DNA of 64,000 nt from Lolium rigidum (lineage: Eukaryota > Streptophyta > Magnoliopsida > Poales > Poaceae): NCBI RefSeq assembly GCF_022539505.1, contig NC_061508.1:35954256-36018255 (forward strand). Direction: 5' to 3'. Of this stretch, positions 45,012 through 56,167 are shown in pieces. Made by a program: the position numbers and the translations under genes. Positions within the stretch are counted from its first letter, which is position 1; every line of letters begins with the position of its first letter. The notes beneath the pieces were generated by a model. The model worked only from the letters and a program-made list of their open reading frames with translations, was not told where the DNA came from and did not search any database.

Positions 45012-47842
45012 ATGGCATTCGCCGCCTCCACAGCCTGCTGCAAGCCTTCTGCGCTGCTCACCCCTCGTGCGTCGTCGTCTCTCCGCGCTCAGGCGCTCCT
45101 CTGCAGGCCCTCCACCTCGACTACCTTCCGCGGCGTCAGGGCGCCGGCGTCGGCATTCGCCGTCGCGCCGGTGCCGCGCCGCCGCGCGGCGTCCACGGGC
45201 ATCGTCTGCGGCAAGGTATGTGCGTGCGTAACCTGGCTAGCTTTCTTGCACGCGGAGGCGCGCTGGCTGGTGGTGAATTCTTGGTGACTGAATTGGATTG
45301 GATCCCTGCTGCTGGCTTGCAGGTGAACAAGGGCAGCGTGCCGCCCAACTTCACACTCAAAGACCAGGACGGCAAGACGGTGTCGCTCTCCAAGTTCAAG
45401 GGCAAGCCCGTTGTCCTCTACTTCTACCCAGCGGATGAGACGCCCGGCTGCACTAAACAGGTCTGTGATTTCCTACCTAGTTTCGTACATCAGTTAATCA
45501 GTGTCTGTGAAAAAAACTAAAATGTTGAAACAATAGTGACAGTATGCTTGTACAAGGTCATTCCAGTGGTACAAAAATTTACATAGAGAAAAGGTAGCAA
45601 TATGAGGATTAATTATCCATTTCATTCGCGGCATACTAAAGATGCCAAATATGCATGCTTATAGATTTGTTATGAGTCGATCTTTTAAAATTTGATCAAA
45701 TTACAAAAACAAATATCAATGTATCCAATACCAAAAAAAATAAAATATCGGTAGATAGATCATGAACTATGTCTTTGTAGTTTGTTACTTGGTATAGTAA
45801 ATTTGATACGTTCTGAAATCTTGTTCAAACCTCAAATCAGTTGACTTAAGATAAATTCACATGTGTATATTTTTGGAAAGGAAGGAGCCCTCCATATCAA
45901 GTTTGTTTCTCAATCAACACCGGAAGAAGCTCTGCCTTTCCATAATGCCGAAAGAGAACCGATGGATCAATAAGGAAAACTTGTCAAAAATCAGTACTTC
46001 ACCTACATCACTCATACACAAGCTACGAGGCCGTGCACTGATCGAGCCGACAGTTCTACCACCCAAGCGTTTAGAGACATCACCAACAACATGATGGCAG
46101 GCTCCAGTCACCGCGCTCGTATCGAATTATCCAAACCTTTATAGGCCTCTGCCACCCAAACGATCAGAAACATACACGCTACAAATGACGCTTTGAGAGC
46201 CTACGATCTAGCTTCCACACCGGCCCCGAGGCAACTGACTGATGAGTCGATGTTGTTGCTGCCCAAGCTCCCAAAGCCAACACCCTACGAAAACATGAGG
46301 GTAGAACATCGATTCAGAAACTCTTACCATTCGTCTTTCCACCATCAAAACTGTGAAATATTGCTAAGTAAAAAAAAAGAGAGTGTAAACTGTTTTCTCA
46401 TCCTCAAAATCTCTCTACCTGATCTTTGCCTCCATCACCCTCCATTCTTCCTCCCTCTTGTTCCTTCTCCTTCCTTCCCCTTCTTCCTCTCGACACGACC
46501 GGTCGTGCAATAGCGCATTCCGCGTGAATGTTTACACGGAAGATTATTTGCAAATATTTGCCACCGATTAGTGAGACCGAGCCAGAGATTCAGTTATGTT
46601 TAAATACAGCAGTTGTATTATATGCCACCTATTAATATCATTTTTCATCCAAATCAGATCATTCGCGCCGGAGCTAGCTCACCGCTTGGTTCTCCCTTCC
46701 TTTCCAAACGCCACCGCTTCACCACCGTCCAAGCTCACCTCTCCAACCCTAACACCACTCCCCAACAACAACCCCACGCCATCAGCATACCGTCTGACGA
46801 AGAAAGCATCGAAGCACCAGCGCCGGAGAAGAACCTTACCAATGGAGGCCGGACGTGCGAGCTGCCGACGTGGGCGCTGATCGGCGGCATCACGGCGGGG
46901 GTAGCACTGGCCCTGGCACTGTCGGTGGACGCCGGCCCGGCGATGGCGCTGGGTCCTGAGGGCCCGCTGGTGGAGGAGTTCTGGGACAACATGCGGCGGT
47001 ACGGGCTGTACGCGCTGACGGTGAGCACGGGGTTCGCGTGGGCGCTGGTGCAGCCCATCTACGAGCTGCTGCGGAACCCCATCACGGCGGTGCTTATCAT
47101 CATTGTCATCGCCGGCGGCGCCGTGCTCACGTCCCAGGTCATCAACGCCATGTCCGGCAACTCCGACTTCGTCTACATGTACGAGCAATAGGTAGCTAGC
47201 GTGGCGCCAGTTATGGGGGTTGATGTAAGTACGTACCCGTCGGTAGAGAAGGCACACTCGTGTCTGAATGATGTCGTTCCTGTAGCTACTAGAGAACACA
47301 TTCTAGCTAGAAATCAAAGAAGACAGTTGATGTAACTAAGATTTTGCTAGCTCGCAATCATGGCATTCAGTATAATTTCTGTGTGGTGCAATTTGGGAGG
47401 AACATGCATGATTGAAATTCAGTTACATCACCGTTGCTCACTAGAATATGCATGGACTGTACCTGTAAACAATCTGTGTGTTAATTCTGGTGCCATTACT
47501 GGACGATGACGGCAACAAGGTGGGGTGTTGCAGGCGTGCGCGTTCCGGGACTCGTACGAGAAGTACAAGAAGGCTGGCGCGGAGGTGATCGGGATCAGCG
47601 GCGACGACGCGGCGTCGCACAAGGCGTTCGCCAAGAAGTACCGGCTGCCGTTCACGCTGCTTAGCGACGAGGGGAACAAGGTGCGCAAGGAGTGGGGGGT
47701 GCCGTCGGACCTGTTCGGGACGCTGCCGGGGCGGCAGACCTACGTCCTCGACAAGAAGGGCGTGGTGCAGTACATCTACAACAACCAGTTCCAGCCCGAG
47801 AAGCACATCGGGGAGACGCTCAAGATCATCGAGAACCTTTGA
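45012..47842 (+). CDS. PrxQ: Peroxiredoxin Q, chloroplastic
   Basis: Three exons (45012-45215, 45323-45460, 47534-47842) encode 216 residues, the usual PrxQ length. The first 65 or so residues are a Ser/Arg/Ala-rich chloroplast transit peptide, with the mature start near [11 protein letters not shown]. The thioredoxin-fold domain contains the peroxidatic Cys111 in [10 protein letters not shown] and the resolving Cys116 in [11 protein letters not shown]. The four-residue spacing is diagnostic of PrxQ, which forms an intramolecular disulfide reduced by thioredoxin. The catalytic Thr/Arg surroundings ([20 protein letters not shown]) are intact, and the chain ends at KIIENL. The enzyme reduces hydrogen peroxide and lipid peroxides at thylakoids. 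Intron 2 is 2.07 kb and splits the two redox cysteines between exons (C111 in exon 2, C116 in exon 3). It also contains the Ycf33-like gene. Confidence 0.97.
45461..46612. other. First half of PrxQ intron 2
   Basis: AT-rich, with a stretch (45870-46220) resembling repeat-like sequence that begins ttttggaaaggaaggagccctccat; such stretches are common in Triticeae introns. No gene is called. Confidence 0.4.
46613..47191 (+). CDS. Ycf33-like plastid membrane protein, nested in PrxQ intron 2
   Basis: Single-exon frame of 192 residues. The N-terminal 75 or so residues are basic and Ser/Pro-rich ([18 protein letters not shown]), like a transit peptide. One membrane helix follows (about 87-105, [17 protein letters not shown]), then [20 protein letters not shown] and a second hydrophobic part with [17 protein letters not shown], ending FVYMYEQ. 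The block [11 protein letters not shown] ... [12 protein letters not shown] fits the DUF751/Ycf33 family of thylakoid proteins, encoded in plastids of algae and in the nucleus of land plants; function unknown. The same strand as PrxQ and no introns. The start is uncertain: the next in-frame Met after residues 1 and 4 is deep inside. TATA-like tttaaata lies only about 15 bases before, and an acceptor-like tcatccaaatcag precedes residue 17, so an upstream exon may be missing. Confidence 0.65.
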   Translation: MYYMPPINIIFHPNQIIRAGASSPLGSPFLSKRHRFTTVQAHLSNPNTTPQQQPHAISIPSDEESIEAPAPEKNLTNGGRTCELPTWALIGGITAGVALALALSVDAGPAMALGPEGPLVEEFWDNMRRYGLYALTVSTGFAWALVQPIYELLRNPITAVLIIIVIAGGAVLTSQVINAMSGNSDFVYMYEQ

Positions 47843-48601
47843 GCTTCTCTCAACAAGCTAGTGAAGATACATATCGTCTACACCTCCATTCGATCCCCAT
47901 CTCTCTCTGACGCCGCTTGTGAGTTGCTGTAACCATATATATACTGACGATCGATGATCGCCGTGTAGAGCTGTTTTGCTGTGTAATCCAGTATGTTCTG
48001 CCTAGCTTGTCAGCGAAAAACGTGGTGGCATTGTTCTTCAGTTCTCGCCAGTGCGCACTTCTTCAGGGACACACGCCGTTCGACAGGTGCTACCTTCTCC
48101 CGTGAGCGACAACAAGTCTTTGACCTGTGCATACAATCGACGTCACCACACCTGCAAAATTTACCACAACTATCGTACTACAACTCCTTCTGGATAGGCC
48201 CAGGTAAATGCAGCGGTGGCATCCCAGCAGAAACACAGCCGGTATATATCGTGCACGGCACGTATATCTAACAGAGAGTTACGCTTACGACTGCCACAAA
48301 GTAACCTGAACCTTCTTTTCTACCCAAGCTGCTATGTCTGTATTATGAGCAAGCTCAGCGTGGCTCAGTTGTCCGTCCTCGCCGTCGGTGCTCACTGGCT
48401 AGTGGTTACTGGTCATTGGGCGGCGACCGGTTGTGGCGCTGTGCGGCTCATCCTACCACAAGCCAAGGCCGAAAGCCAGACCACCGTCCCGTGCCGAACA
48501 CAAGGCGAAGCGATATTGCTAGGTGCACCACGCCTCAAGCACGCATCTGTACTTTATGCTTTTCTTTTGAAAAATTATATGGAGCGGATGTGAGAATGTT
48601 A
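47843..48601. other. PrxQ 3' UTR and spacer
   Basis: Follows the PrxQ stop. Plus-strand frames here are not recognisable. The next element begins at the TTA at 48599-48601. Confidence 0.4.
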
Positions 48602-50405
48602 GAGCATCTTCAGCCGTTCATGCCCCCGGGCGAAAATTCGGATGTAACAAACGCCGGATTGAATGTAAAAAGAGCGTGGGGGGCAACTTTTTCCCAGTCG
48701 CACCCCCGACATTCGCCCATCAGCGGCGATAGATTCAAAATATCGTCTTCCCGCTACACAAAAGAATCACCAAAGTCCGGCGATCGGATCAGCCACATTC
48801 CGGCGATCGAAACTAGACGATTACAGGCTCATCGGCGGTCCCGTCCTGAGCATCGGCGTCTGGCGCGGCATCGGGCGGCGAAGCATCGGCGTCTGGCGCG
48901 GCATTGGGCGGCGGCGAAGCATCGGCGTCTGCAGTTGTCGCAGCGGCGGGAGTTGACGTCGAAGCGAAGGACGAAGGAGCCGACGGTGGCCGGAGGATTT
49001 CTTGGCGATGGGCGTCGTACCAAGCCCTGGTCTCGTCGTCCATGTTGGCGTCGTTGCCGCCGATCAGGAACGCCAGGTCGGTGTTCCTCTTCTTCACCGC
49101 GGAGGTTTCCTTGAGCAAGGCAATCCGGACACCCTGGTTGGTGAGAATCTCCTTCCATCGCACGTCGTGCTTGTCGTCCCTCCCGGCGGCGTGCGCCCTC
49201 GCGTCGGCCCAGCACTTGTCGAATGACCTGTCGGCTAGATGGCCGGCCTTCTTCTGCTCTTTGAGCTTCTTCTGGCTGAGCTCGGGGCGGCCCGCCGACG
49301 CGGCAGGTGCTGGATCGTCGGGGTTGTAGTGCTCGCCCTTGTTATTTGCGAGATTCTTGCGCACCGCCTTCCACTTATCGCACTCCGCGATGCGGGTGAA
49401 CACGTTGAGGTACTTGAACATCTGGCCGTCGTTGTCGTTGTCGTTCGCGTACATGTCGAGCGCCCACCGAATCTGCAAAAACAAGCCGGCGATTCAAGAT
49501 TTCTGTCAGCCACGGCGATGTACATTCGACGGAGGAGCCACGCGAGTGCGCATACCTTTGCTTCAAAGTCCTCGCCGCTCACAACATGTTTGTCGATCTC
49601 CTCCTGTATGCCGTGCCACTTGCTGCACGCCGCCTGGATGATCCCCCAATGGGTGCCCATTGCCTTGTCGCCGCGTTCCATCACCGTCTTGTTGAAGTAT
49701 GGATCGACGAGTTTGCGCTCGTCGAACGCCACGTTGACCCGCTGCCAGTACGTATCGTAGTTCTGATTGGCGCCAGTGATGCCGTTCATAGACACAGTCT
49801 TCCAAGTTTCGGTGAGGCACTCCTCTTCTTTGCCCGTCCATTTGATCCAAGGCTCGGCCGGCGGCGAGTTCTTCTTCCTTTTCTACTTCCCCTTGGACGG
49901 TGCCTACGTGGGTTCAGGCGCTTCCTCTACGTCGAAGTCCTGGTCGACGTAGTCGTCTTCTTCGTCGACGTCTTGGGTATCGTCGTTCTCATCGGGGTGA
50001 CCGTGGTCGAGGTTGACGCCGCCCCGCAACGCGAAGGCATCCGTCGCCCTTGCCTCCTCTTGTGTGAAGAAACTCGGGCTCGACACGGCGGCCACGGAGC
50101 CCGCCGTGATCATCTCGTCCGGGGAAAATGTTTCTATGCGGCTCATTTTGGAGGGAAAACGAAATGGGGGGAACTACCAGTTCTATTGCCGACAACGCGG
50201 GCCCGCTCGACGTTTCGCGCGCTTTTGTTTCGTCCGGAGTCCCCGATCGGGCCTCGGGAATCCGGGGATAGCCTGAGCTCTCCGGAGGGATGAAATGCCT
50301 AATTCGGACGAAAACGAGGGTTCAGGAGCGCGACTGGGTCGTTTTCATCCATCCGAATGAAAAAAGGCGTCCTGAGAGCCTCGTCGGGGAGACGAGTGCT
50401 AATGC
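48602..50405. mobile_element. PIF/Harbinger element, deletion derivative carrying only ORF1
   Basis: Left end gagcatcttcagccg, preceded by TTA, is the common Harbinger terminus in grasses. The right end is less clear but lies near 50400, after the Harbinger-type leader (tcgttttcatccatccg). It carries the ORF1 pseudogene on the minus strand and no transposase. Confidence 0.6.
48813..50146 (-). pseudogene. Harbinger ORF1 (trihelix/NAM-associated type DNA-binding protein)
   Basis: Exon 1 is 50146-49556, the intron 49473-49555 (GTATG..CAG), and exon 2 from 49472 to the stop at 48813. The protein begins MSRIETFSPDEMITAG with an acidic region (DENDDTQDVDEEDDYVDQ). It then has a Lys-rich linker and a Myb/trihelix-like domain (WIKWTGKEEECLTETWKTV, NYDTYWQRVNVAFDERK, THWGIIQAACSKWHGIQEEI). 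Exon 2 holds a NAM-associated-type C-terminal region (KYLNVFTRIAECDKWKAVR, KCWADARAHAAG, a coiled coil around LLKETSAVKKRNTDLAFL) and an Ala/Asp/Pro-rich repeat tail. Two TAG codons in the linker (after EAPEPT and after APSKGK) break it. In intact elements the ORF1 protein binds the element ends and works with the transposase. Confidence 0.75.
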
Positions 50406-51047
50406 ATGGCCAGCCATCGGATTTTCAGAGATGTAGGATGATAATGTGAGAGCTGAGTTGGCACGAGCATGCGCGCGGTTGCGGTCCTTTCTTTTTTGAA
50501 AGAAAAAAGTCTACTTTTAGTCCTCCAACTTTTCTGAAAGTTTACATTTAGTCCTAAAAGTTTTATCTGGTTCAAATTAGACCTTGAACTTCCATAATTG
50601 TTCAATACGATGGTTTTTCGACTTTTTTCTTTCTAAAAACCAAAGATTGATCCAATTAGACTGAACCGGGCCGAATCCGTCTGTCTGGACCGATCTAAAA
50701 TCCACAAATTTGAGGTCAAAATAACCCTCTCATTGTCGAGCAGATTTGGTGCTCAACTGCAATGCATCCCATGTGTTCTCTCGTGCTATTTGCCACCATG
50801 CTCGTGTGCATAACTCTTGTGCTCCTCCAATCCAACGGCACGGCGGTCCTCCTTGTGGACTTGGCATCGTTCCCCTCAATCTCGTCCCGTCATCCGTTAC
50901 TAGCCAGACGACGCGGCCCCGTCCTCTTCGATGCCGCCATCACGATGGCAATTGCCTCAGCATCCCGTCCTCCTGACCGTGAAGCTTGTCATCCACCAAA
51001 CTGATGGCGACGGCCAAGCCATTCGCGTATCATCGGCCACCATCCAT
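50406..51047. other. Spacer with a MITE-like end
   Basis: Near 50500 a segment (aaaaagtctacttttagtcctccaac) resembles the left end of the MITE at 34200, without a clear right end. 50740-51000 has open frames but nothing recognised. Confidence 0.35.
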
Positions 51048-52430
51048 CACTACAAGAAAAGTTCTGATAGACAACGTCTCAAAATCGTCCGCTAAGGGGT
51101 ATTTTTCGTCGCCTATGGGCCTAACCCGACGATATGGGTTACGTTGTGGAAGCTGCGTCGAGGCAAAGTCCTACGACGATTTTTTCGGTCCGTCGCGCTT
51201 GGGCGCCCTTCCGCCACGGAAAATCGGACCGTTGCCCAAGTGTTTCGGGAGCCCGTTGATCTGCGACGTCATGCAAGCCGACACGTGGCGGACGCGGTTA
51301 GCGGCAGTTAACGGCGTTAACCGGCTGAAACCCGTGGTAGATGGTAGGCCCACACGAGGCCTGCCACGTCTTAAGCGGGCCGGCCCATTAAGTTTGCGGG
51401 CCGGGCCGGCTGACTTAGTTTGACCGGTCAACTATATAGCTGGGCTGGTCCATTAGTTACGTGGGCTGGGCCTAACCTCTAAGGTTGAGTTGGTCAAAAG
51501 TTTAATGGGCCGGCCCACTAAGCATGTGGGCGGGCCGAATGCACTCGTTTGACCGGTCAACGAGGCAAAAGGGCCGGCCCACAAGACATGTGGGACCCAC
51601 TTTCTGTTATCGGGCCGGCCCATTTACAAAGTGGGGTCCACATTAAAGCAAGGCGGCCCAAGTTAGGGGCCGGCCCAATTAGCATGTGGGTCCCACTTTC
51701 CTGCTATCGGGCCGGCCCATTTAGTACGTGGGGTCCACATTAGATCAAATGGGCTGGCCCAACACGCCAGTGGGCCGGGCCAAAAGCATCGGTGGGTCCC
51801 ACTTTCCTGTTAAAGGGCCAGCCCATTTAGTATGTGGGGTCCACCATATAGCAAGTGGGCCGGCCCAACAAGATAGTGGGCCGGGCCAAAAACACGAGTG
51901 GGTCCCACTTTCCAGTTAAAGGGCTGGCCCATTTAGTATGTGGGGTCCACCATATAGCGAGTGGGCCGGCCCAACAAGATAGTGGGCCGGGCCAAAAAAC
52001 TCTGGTGGGTCCCACTTTCCTGCTAAAGGGCCGGCCCATTTAGTATGTGGGGTCCACCATATAGCAAGTGGGCCGGGCTAAAAACACTGGTAGGTCCCAC
52101 TTTCGTCTTAAAGGGCCGGCCCATTTAGTATGTGGGGTCCACTATATAGCAAGTGGGTCGGCCCAACAAGATAGTGGGCCGGGCCAAAAAATACTGGTGG
52201 GTCCCACTTTCGTCTTAAAGGGCCGGCCCATTTAGTATGTGGGGTCCACCACAAAAGCAATTGGGCTGGCCCAACTAGTTAGTGGGCCGGCCCAGTAGTG
52301 GGTGGGGTCCACCTTAAAGCAAATGGGCCGACCCAATTAGAGTGTGGGGTCCACAGTAAATCAAATGGGCTGGCCCAATAAGTAGGTGGGCCAGCCTGTT
52401 TAGTTGCTTGTTTATATGCGGCGTAAAAGG
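51048..52430. mobile_element. CACTA transposon end with palindromic array
   Basis: CACTACAAGAAAAGTTCTG at 51048, preceded by cat, is a CACTA terminal repeat, distinct from the one at 26626 after the first 16 bases. A subterminal region is followed by the GGGCCGGCCC array. No opposite end was recognised, so the right limit is arbitrary; the AT-rich repeats that follow may belong to the same element. Confidence 0.65.
51370..52400. repeat. About 106-bp tandem array with GGGCCGGCCC palindromes
   Basis: gggtcccactttc (one variant aggtcccac) starts at 51688, 51794, 51900, 52007, 52092 and 52199, so the spacing is mostly 106-107 with one short unit of 85. Each unit also carries gggccggccca, agtatgtggggtccac and ccatatagcaagtggg. 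About twelve copies of ggccggccca occur across the block. Confidence 0.9.
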
Positions 52431-54640
52431 CGCTTTAGGATTTTGCGGGCGGCACGTATGTGATTTCGCTTAATTGGGCCGTTTAAGGGATGAGAATTCG
52501 TGATTTAGATGCGAGAATATTTACGCAGCATTGATTTACGTCGGATAGCCTCACTTACCACAAGCACCAAAGAAAAAATGCGCGAAAGAACTATAAAAAC
52601 TAACTAAATATTACATCGAGTTGCAAGGCTTTGAAAAAATATTACGGAACCCGAGAGAAATTGAATGGTAATTAAACCTAGCAATACAATGAAGCGATCC
52701 GGCAATCTTTTAAGTTGTCCATGCAGCACCTATATCCGAAACAAAGACATTACAAGTTAAGACAGACAACAATGGAAACGCAAAGACAACTGCAATATTG
52801 TTTGCCAAAGAATTTGGAACTCATCATTTCGTCGTTATAACAAGATCATTGTAATGCGCACAATAAGCAAACAAAGAGTGCATGCCGCATACCAACAGCC
52901 AATATAACGAGCATGTTAGAATGAAACAACGAGACTTACTACTGTCGAGTCCCATGCAAACCAACATGTTCGGGGAGTACAAAATTGGCATGAACAACAT
53001 AGTAGCGAGGCTATAAATTTTGTAACAACGGTGAGCAAGATGAAGTTATGATGGCTACATCTACGGAAGCGAGGAATGTAAACCAAAAATAGAAGTTACG
53101 ATGGCAAAAGCTAAAGAGGAGGGAATGTGAACCAACATGTGCCAAGTGCAATTACTTCATTTTGGCCGTGAACTAAATAATACTCCTGAACTTATAGTGA
53201 AGGGGATGCAAATCAAGATGTTTCGGGATATAAACTTGTAATGAGCAACACATAGAGGATAGTTAATGCTTGGAGCTTAGGATGGACCGGATACGAGAAT
53301 ATAGTGGGATCACCTGTGAACTTGTATAAGAGGGAATGCAAACCAATATGTTCAGCTTTCCATATGTGAGCGTCATGCCAAGTCGAGAGAAACAAGTCAA
53401 TAATGCAGCTTTTGAAGAACAAGATGGCACGCAAAATTATTATCTAGTAGTATGACAAGTTTATTTGTACTACGGGCTAGATAAGCGAGTGATAGCATGC
53501 CAAACTAAGTCCTTACTTTGTTAGCTTACAATGAACTAGATACAAAACAATGGCATCACATGTAGTACGGGGAATGCAAGCCAACATGTTCATGTAGTAA
53601 AAAATTGGCACAAACAACATAGTAGCGAGGCCATAATTTTTGTAACAACGGCGAGCAAGATAAAGTTATGATGGCTAGATCTACGGAGCGGGGAATGTAA
53701 ACCAAATATAGAAGTTACGATGCCAAAAGCTATAGAGCGGGGAATGCGAACCAACATGTGCAATTACTTAAAATTGGCCATGAACTAAATAATAGCGAGG
53801 ATGTTACTATAATACCTACTATAATTTTTGTAACAACGGTCGAGCAAGATAGAAGTTATGATGGCTACATCTACGGAGCAGGGAATGCAAACCAAAATGT
53901 TCAATCGCTTAAAGTTAGCAATGAAGTAGAAAATAGCAACGTGTTACGGTCATAGCTAGGAATGAACTAAAAGAGCTTCGAGACAAACAAGCATACGAAC
54001 CCGGAACATGGCGCTAAAACAAGGGACTTACATTAGGAGAAGCACTGCTGTGGGAGTCACGAGAGATCCGGTGATGAAGTACGCTACATGTGCTACTTGG
54101 GGTTGGAGAGACGGCCATTACACTTCATGGTTACTCATCTCATCCGCAAAAACGTAACGGCGCGTCGTTAGCACAAACAGAGTTCCCCCAAGATTAAACA
54201 AGAACTTGCGGGCAAGCAATAGAAAAGCGACGAGTAGAAGAGTTTAGATCATGCACGGCGCCGGTGAAGCAGATCCGGTTCATGCACAGCGGTGTCGGTG
54301 AGCAAGATACGATGCGGTGGACGACGGATCCGGCGAAGCGGCTCCGGTGGGGTGGACGATACCGCAGCTGAAGCGACTGCGGTAGGCTGCTGGATGAGCA
54401 TATGGTTTCGAGGTACGGCGGGGATGATCCGGTCCGGTTGATGACGGCGTCGATGAAGCGGCTCCGGCGGGCAGCCGGATGACGAGGATCGCGAGGGCTC
54501 GGGTAGGCCAGGGAAGTCCGGCGGGGATGTTCCGGTGCGGTGGTCGTGGAGGTGGGAGAGAGGGACTTGGGAAGTTCCGGTGGGTGGTCTGAGGGAAATG
54601 AATTTTTTTTGGGAGGGCTTCCGGGCTAGGGAGGTGGTGA
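52431..54640. repeat. AT-rich region with diverged repeats, then a GC-rich block
   Basis: From about 52980 to 53940 a worn unit of several hundred bases recurs about three times (gtaacaacggtgagcaagat, gttatgatggctacatctacgg, gcgaaccaacatgtg). 54240-54560 is rich in ccggt/ccgg and gaagcggctccgg motifs. No gene recognised; it may be the body of the CACTA element. Confidence 0.5.
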
Positions 54641-54785
54641 TTCAAAAAATGACGGGCAGACCCCCCCACCAACCGACTTTACTGCCATCTCCACAGGGGT
54701 AGAATGGGAATTTGGAAGCGTGTGAAATTTTTGTATTTTGTGGGCGGGAAGTTTTGCCGCTATGAGATTTTGAATTTGGCCACCG

Positions 54786-55220
54786 TCCAAGTATAATGAT
54801 AAAAAATTGTGAGACCGTACTAGTACCTCTGTTCAAGGCCGAGTGCAAAATCAAATCATCATCACGTTGAAAATTTGTTACCAACTTACCATGATCATGA
54901 TCTACCTCCGAAAATGGGCGCATCCACTAAAACTTGCAAAGTATAATGATACAAATTTGTGAGACCGTACTAGTACTTATGTTCAAGGTCGAGTGCAACA
55001 TCAAATCATCATTACATTGAAAATTGTGTTACCATGATCATGATATTTCTCCGAATTTGGCGCATCCGCTAAATCTCGCAAAGGATAATGATAAAAAAAT
55101 GTGAGATTGTACTAGTTCTTATGTTCAAGGCCGAGTACAAGATCAAATCATCATCACGTTGAAATTTGTTACAATGATCATGACATATCTCTAAAATTGG
55201 TGCATCCGCTAAATCTTGCA
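54786..55220. repeat. Three tandem copies of an about 145-bp unit
   Basis: aagtataatgat occurs at 54789 and 54939 (aaggataatgat at 55081), each followed by gtgagaccgtactagt, ttcaaggccgagt, aaatcatcatcacgttg, accatgatcatgat and gcgcatccgctaaa. The spacing is 150 and about 142. Confidence 0.85.
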
Positions 55221-56007
55221 CGTGGCGCATCTCGGTGCGGAGCAACAGGTCGGTGCTATCAAGGTTGAGGCGTCGGTAGCGTCATCGGGCTCTCCTCTCT
55301 TGATAGATCTTCTACATGGCGCGGCGCACCACCCGCCGATAAGCGGGCACATGTGAGACCGAGGTGGAGGCGTCCCCGGCATCCTCGGGCGCGGCCGCCC
55401 TTCTACGAGCCGGCGTCGACTCAAGGTATGAATCCATGTGGTGCCTTAGATTTATTGTTCTTCTCTTATGATTATTTTGAGCCGAACATGCGTGCTCTTT
55501 CTCTGAATATATTGCTTGAAAAGCTTACCAAGTTACTTAAATTCACTTCGTTCTTAATCTTGCGAGCTAATATTGTTATTTTTAATGAACGGTGGTGCGC
55601 GCAAGCAGAATTATTTGTGGGTGTGTTGAGCTGTTAGGCATAAGTCGAAATCCTCATCTAAACGAGGCCTCGGCTTAACACATAAAAAAGGTGTTCAATC
55701 TCGCCCACAATACCCTCTTCTTTCCTCTCCCTTTATTGGAACTTGTTTTGCAGACAAGGAAAGTGGCACGTGTAATGTGAGTAAAACCCTCTTAGCCAAA
55801 ATCATCTACGAGCAAGATTTTCTATATTGTAGATGCCCCAATTGACTCTCATCCCCAAAGTAGTTTTTTATGTCAGTATAGACTTCTTTCCTGGATGTAT
55901 ACTATCGTACATGGCATGCATTTGCCTAATGAGCAGCATTGTATTGCTATTCTAGCCAACCTGATCGATATGTCAAGCTTCATGCACGAGATGCCATGTT
56001 TAATTTA
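55221..56007. other. Spacer, no gene recognised
   Basis: A GC-rich stretch (55250-55435) ends in a good donor-like site (caaggtatga), but no protein similarity or partner exon could be recognised. The rest is AT-rich. Confidence 0.35.
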
Positions 56008-56062
56008 CTCCCTCGCTCTGATCCATATTTCTTGATGTGAAATGAATGTGAATCGGAGGGAG
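56008..56062. mobile_element. Minimal Stowaway-like MITE
   Basis: Ends CTCCCTCGCTC and its near complement (CGGAGGGAG) flanked by TA on each side (56006-56007, 56063-56064) fit the Stowaway class. Only 55 bases long, so it is an internal-deletion form. Confidence 0.6.
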
Positions 56063-56167
56063 TACTTTTCTTAGATAGTACTATATCATTTCAAAAAAAA
56101 CTACTACATCACAAATGCATCAAAAGAGTACTACATCACAAGACCACCACGGTTGTACTAGTAGAGT

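Noticed and set aside
46679..47299. 206-residue minus-strand open frame in the PrxQ intron
   Set aside because: Antisense of the Ycf33-like gene, Arg/His-rich, no domain.
49586..50293. 235-residue plus-strand open frame
   Set aside because: Antisense shadow of the Harbinger ORF1 pseudogene.
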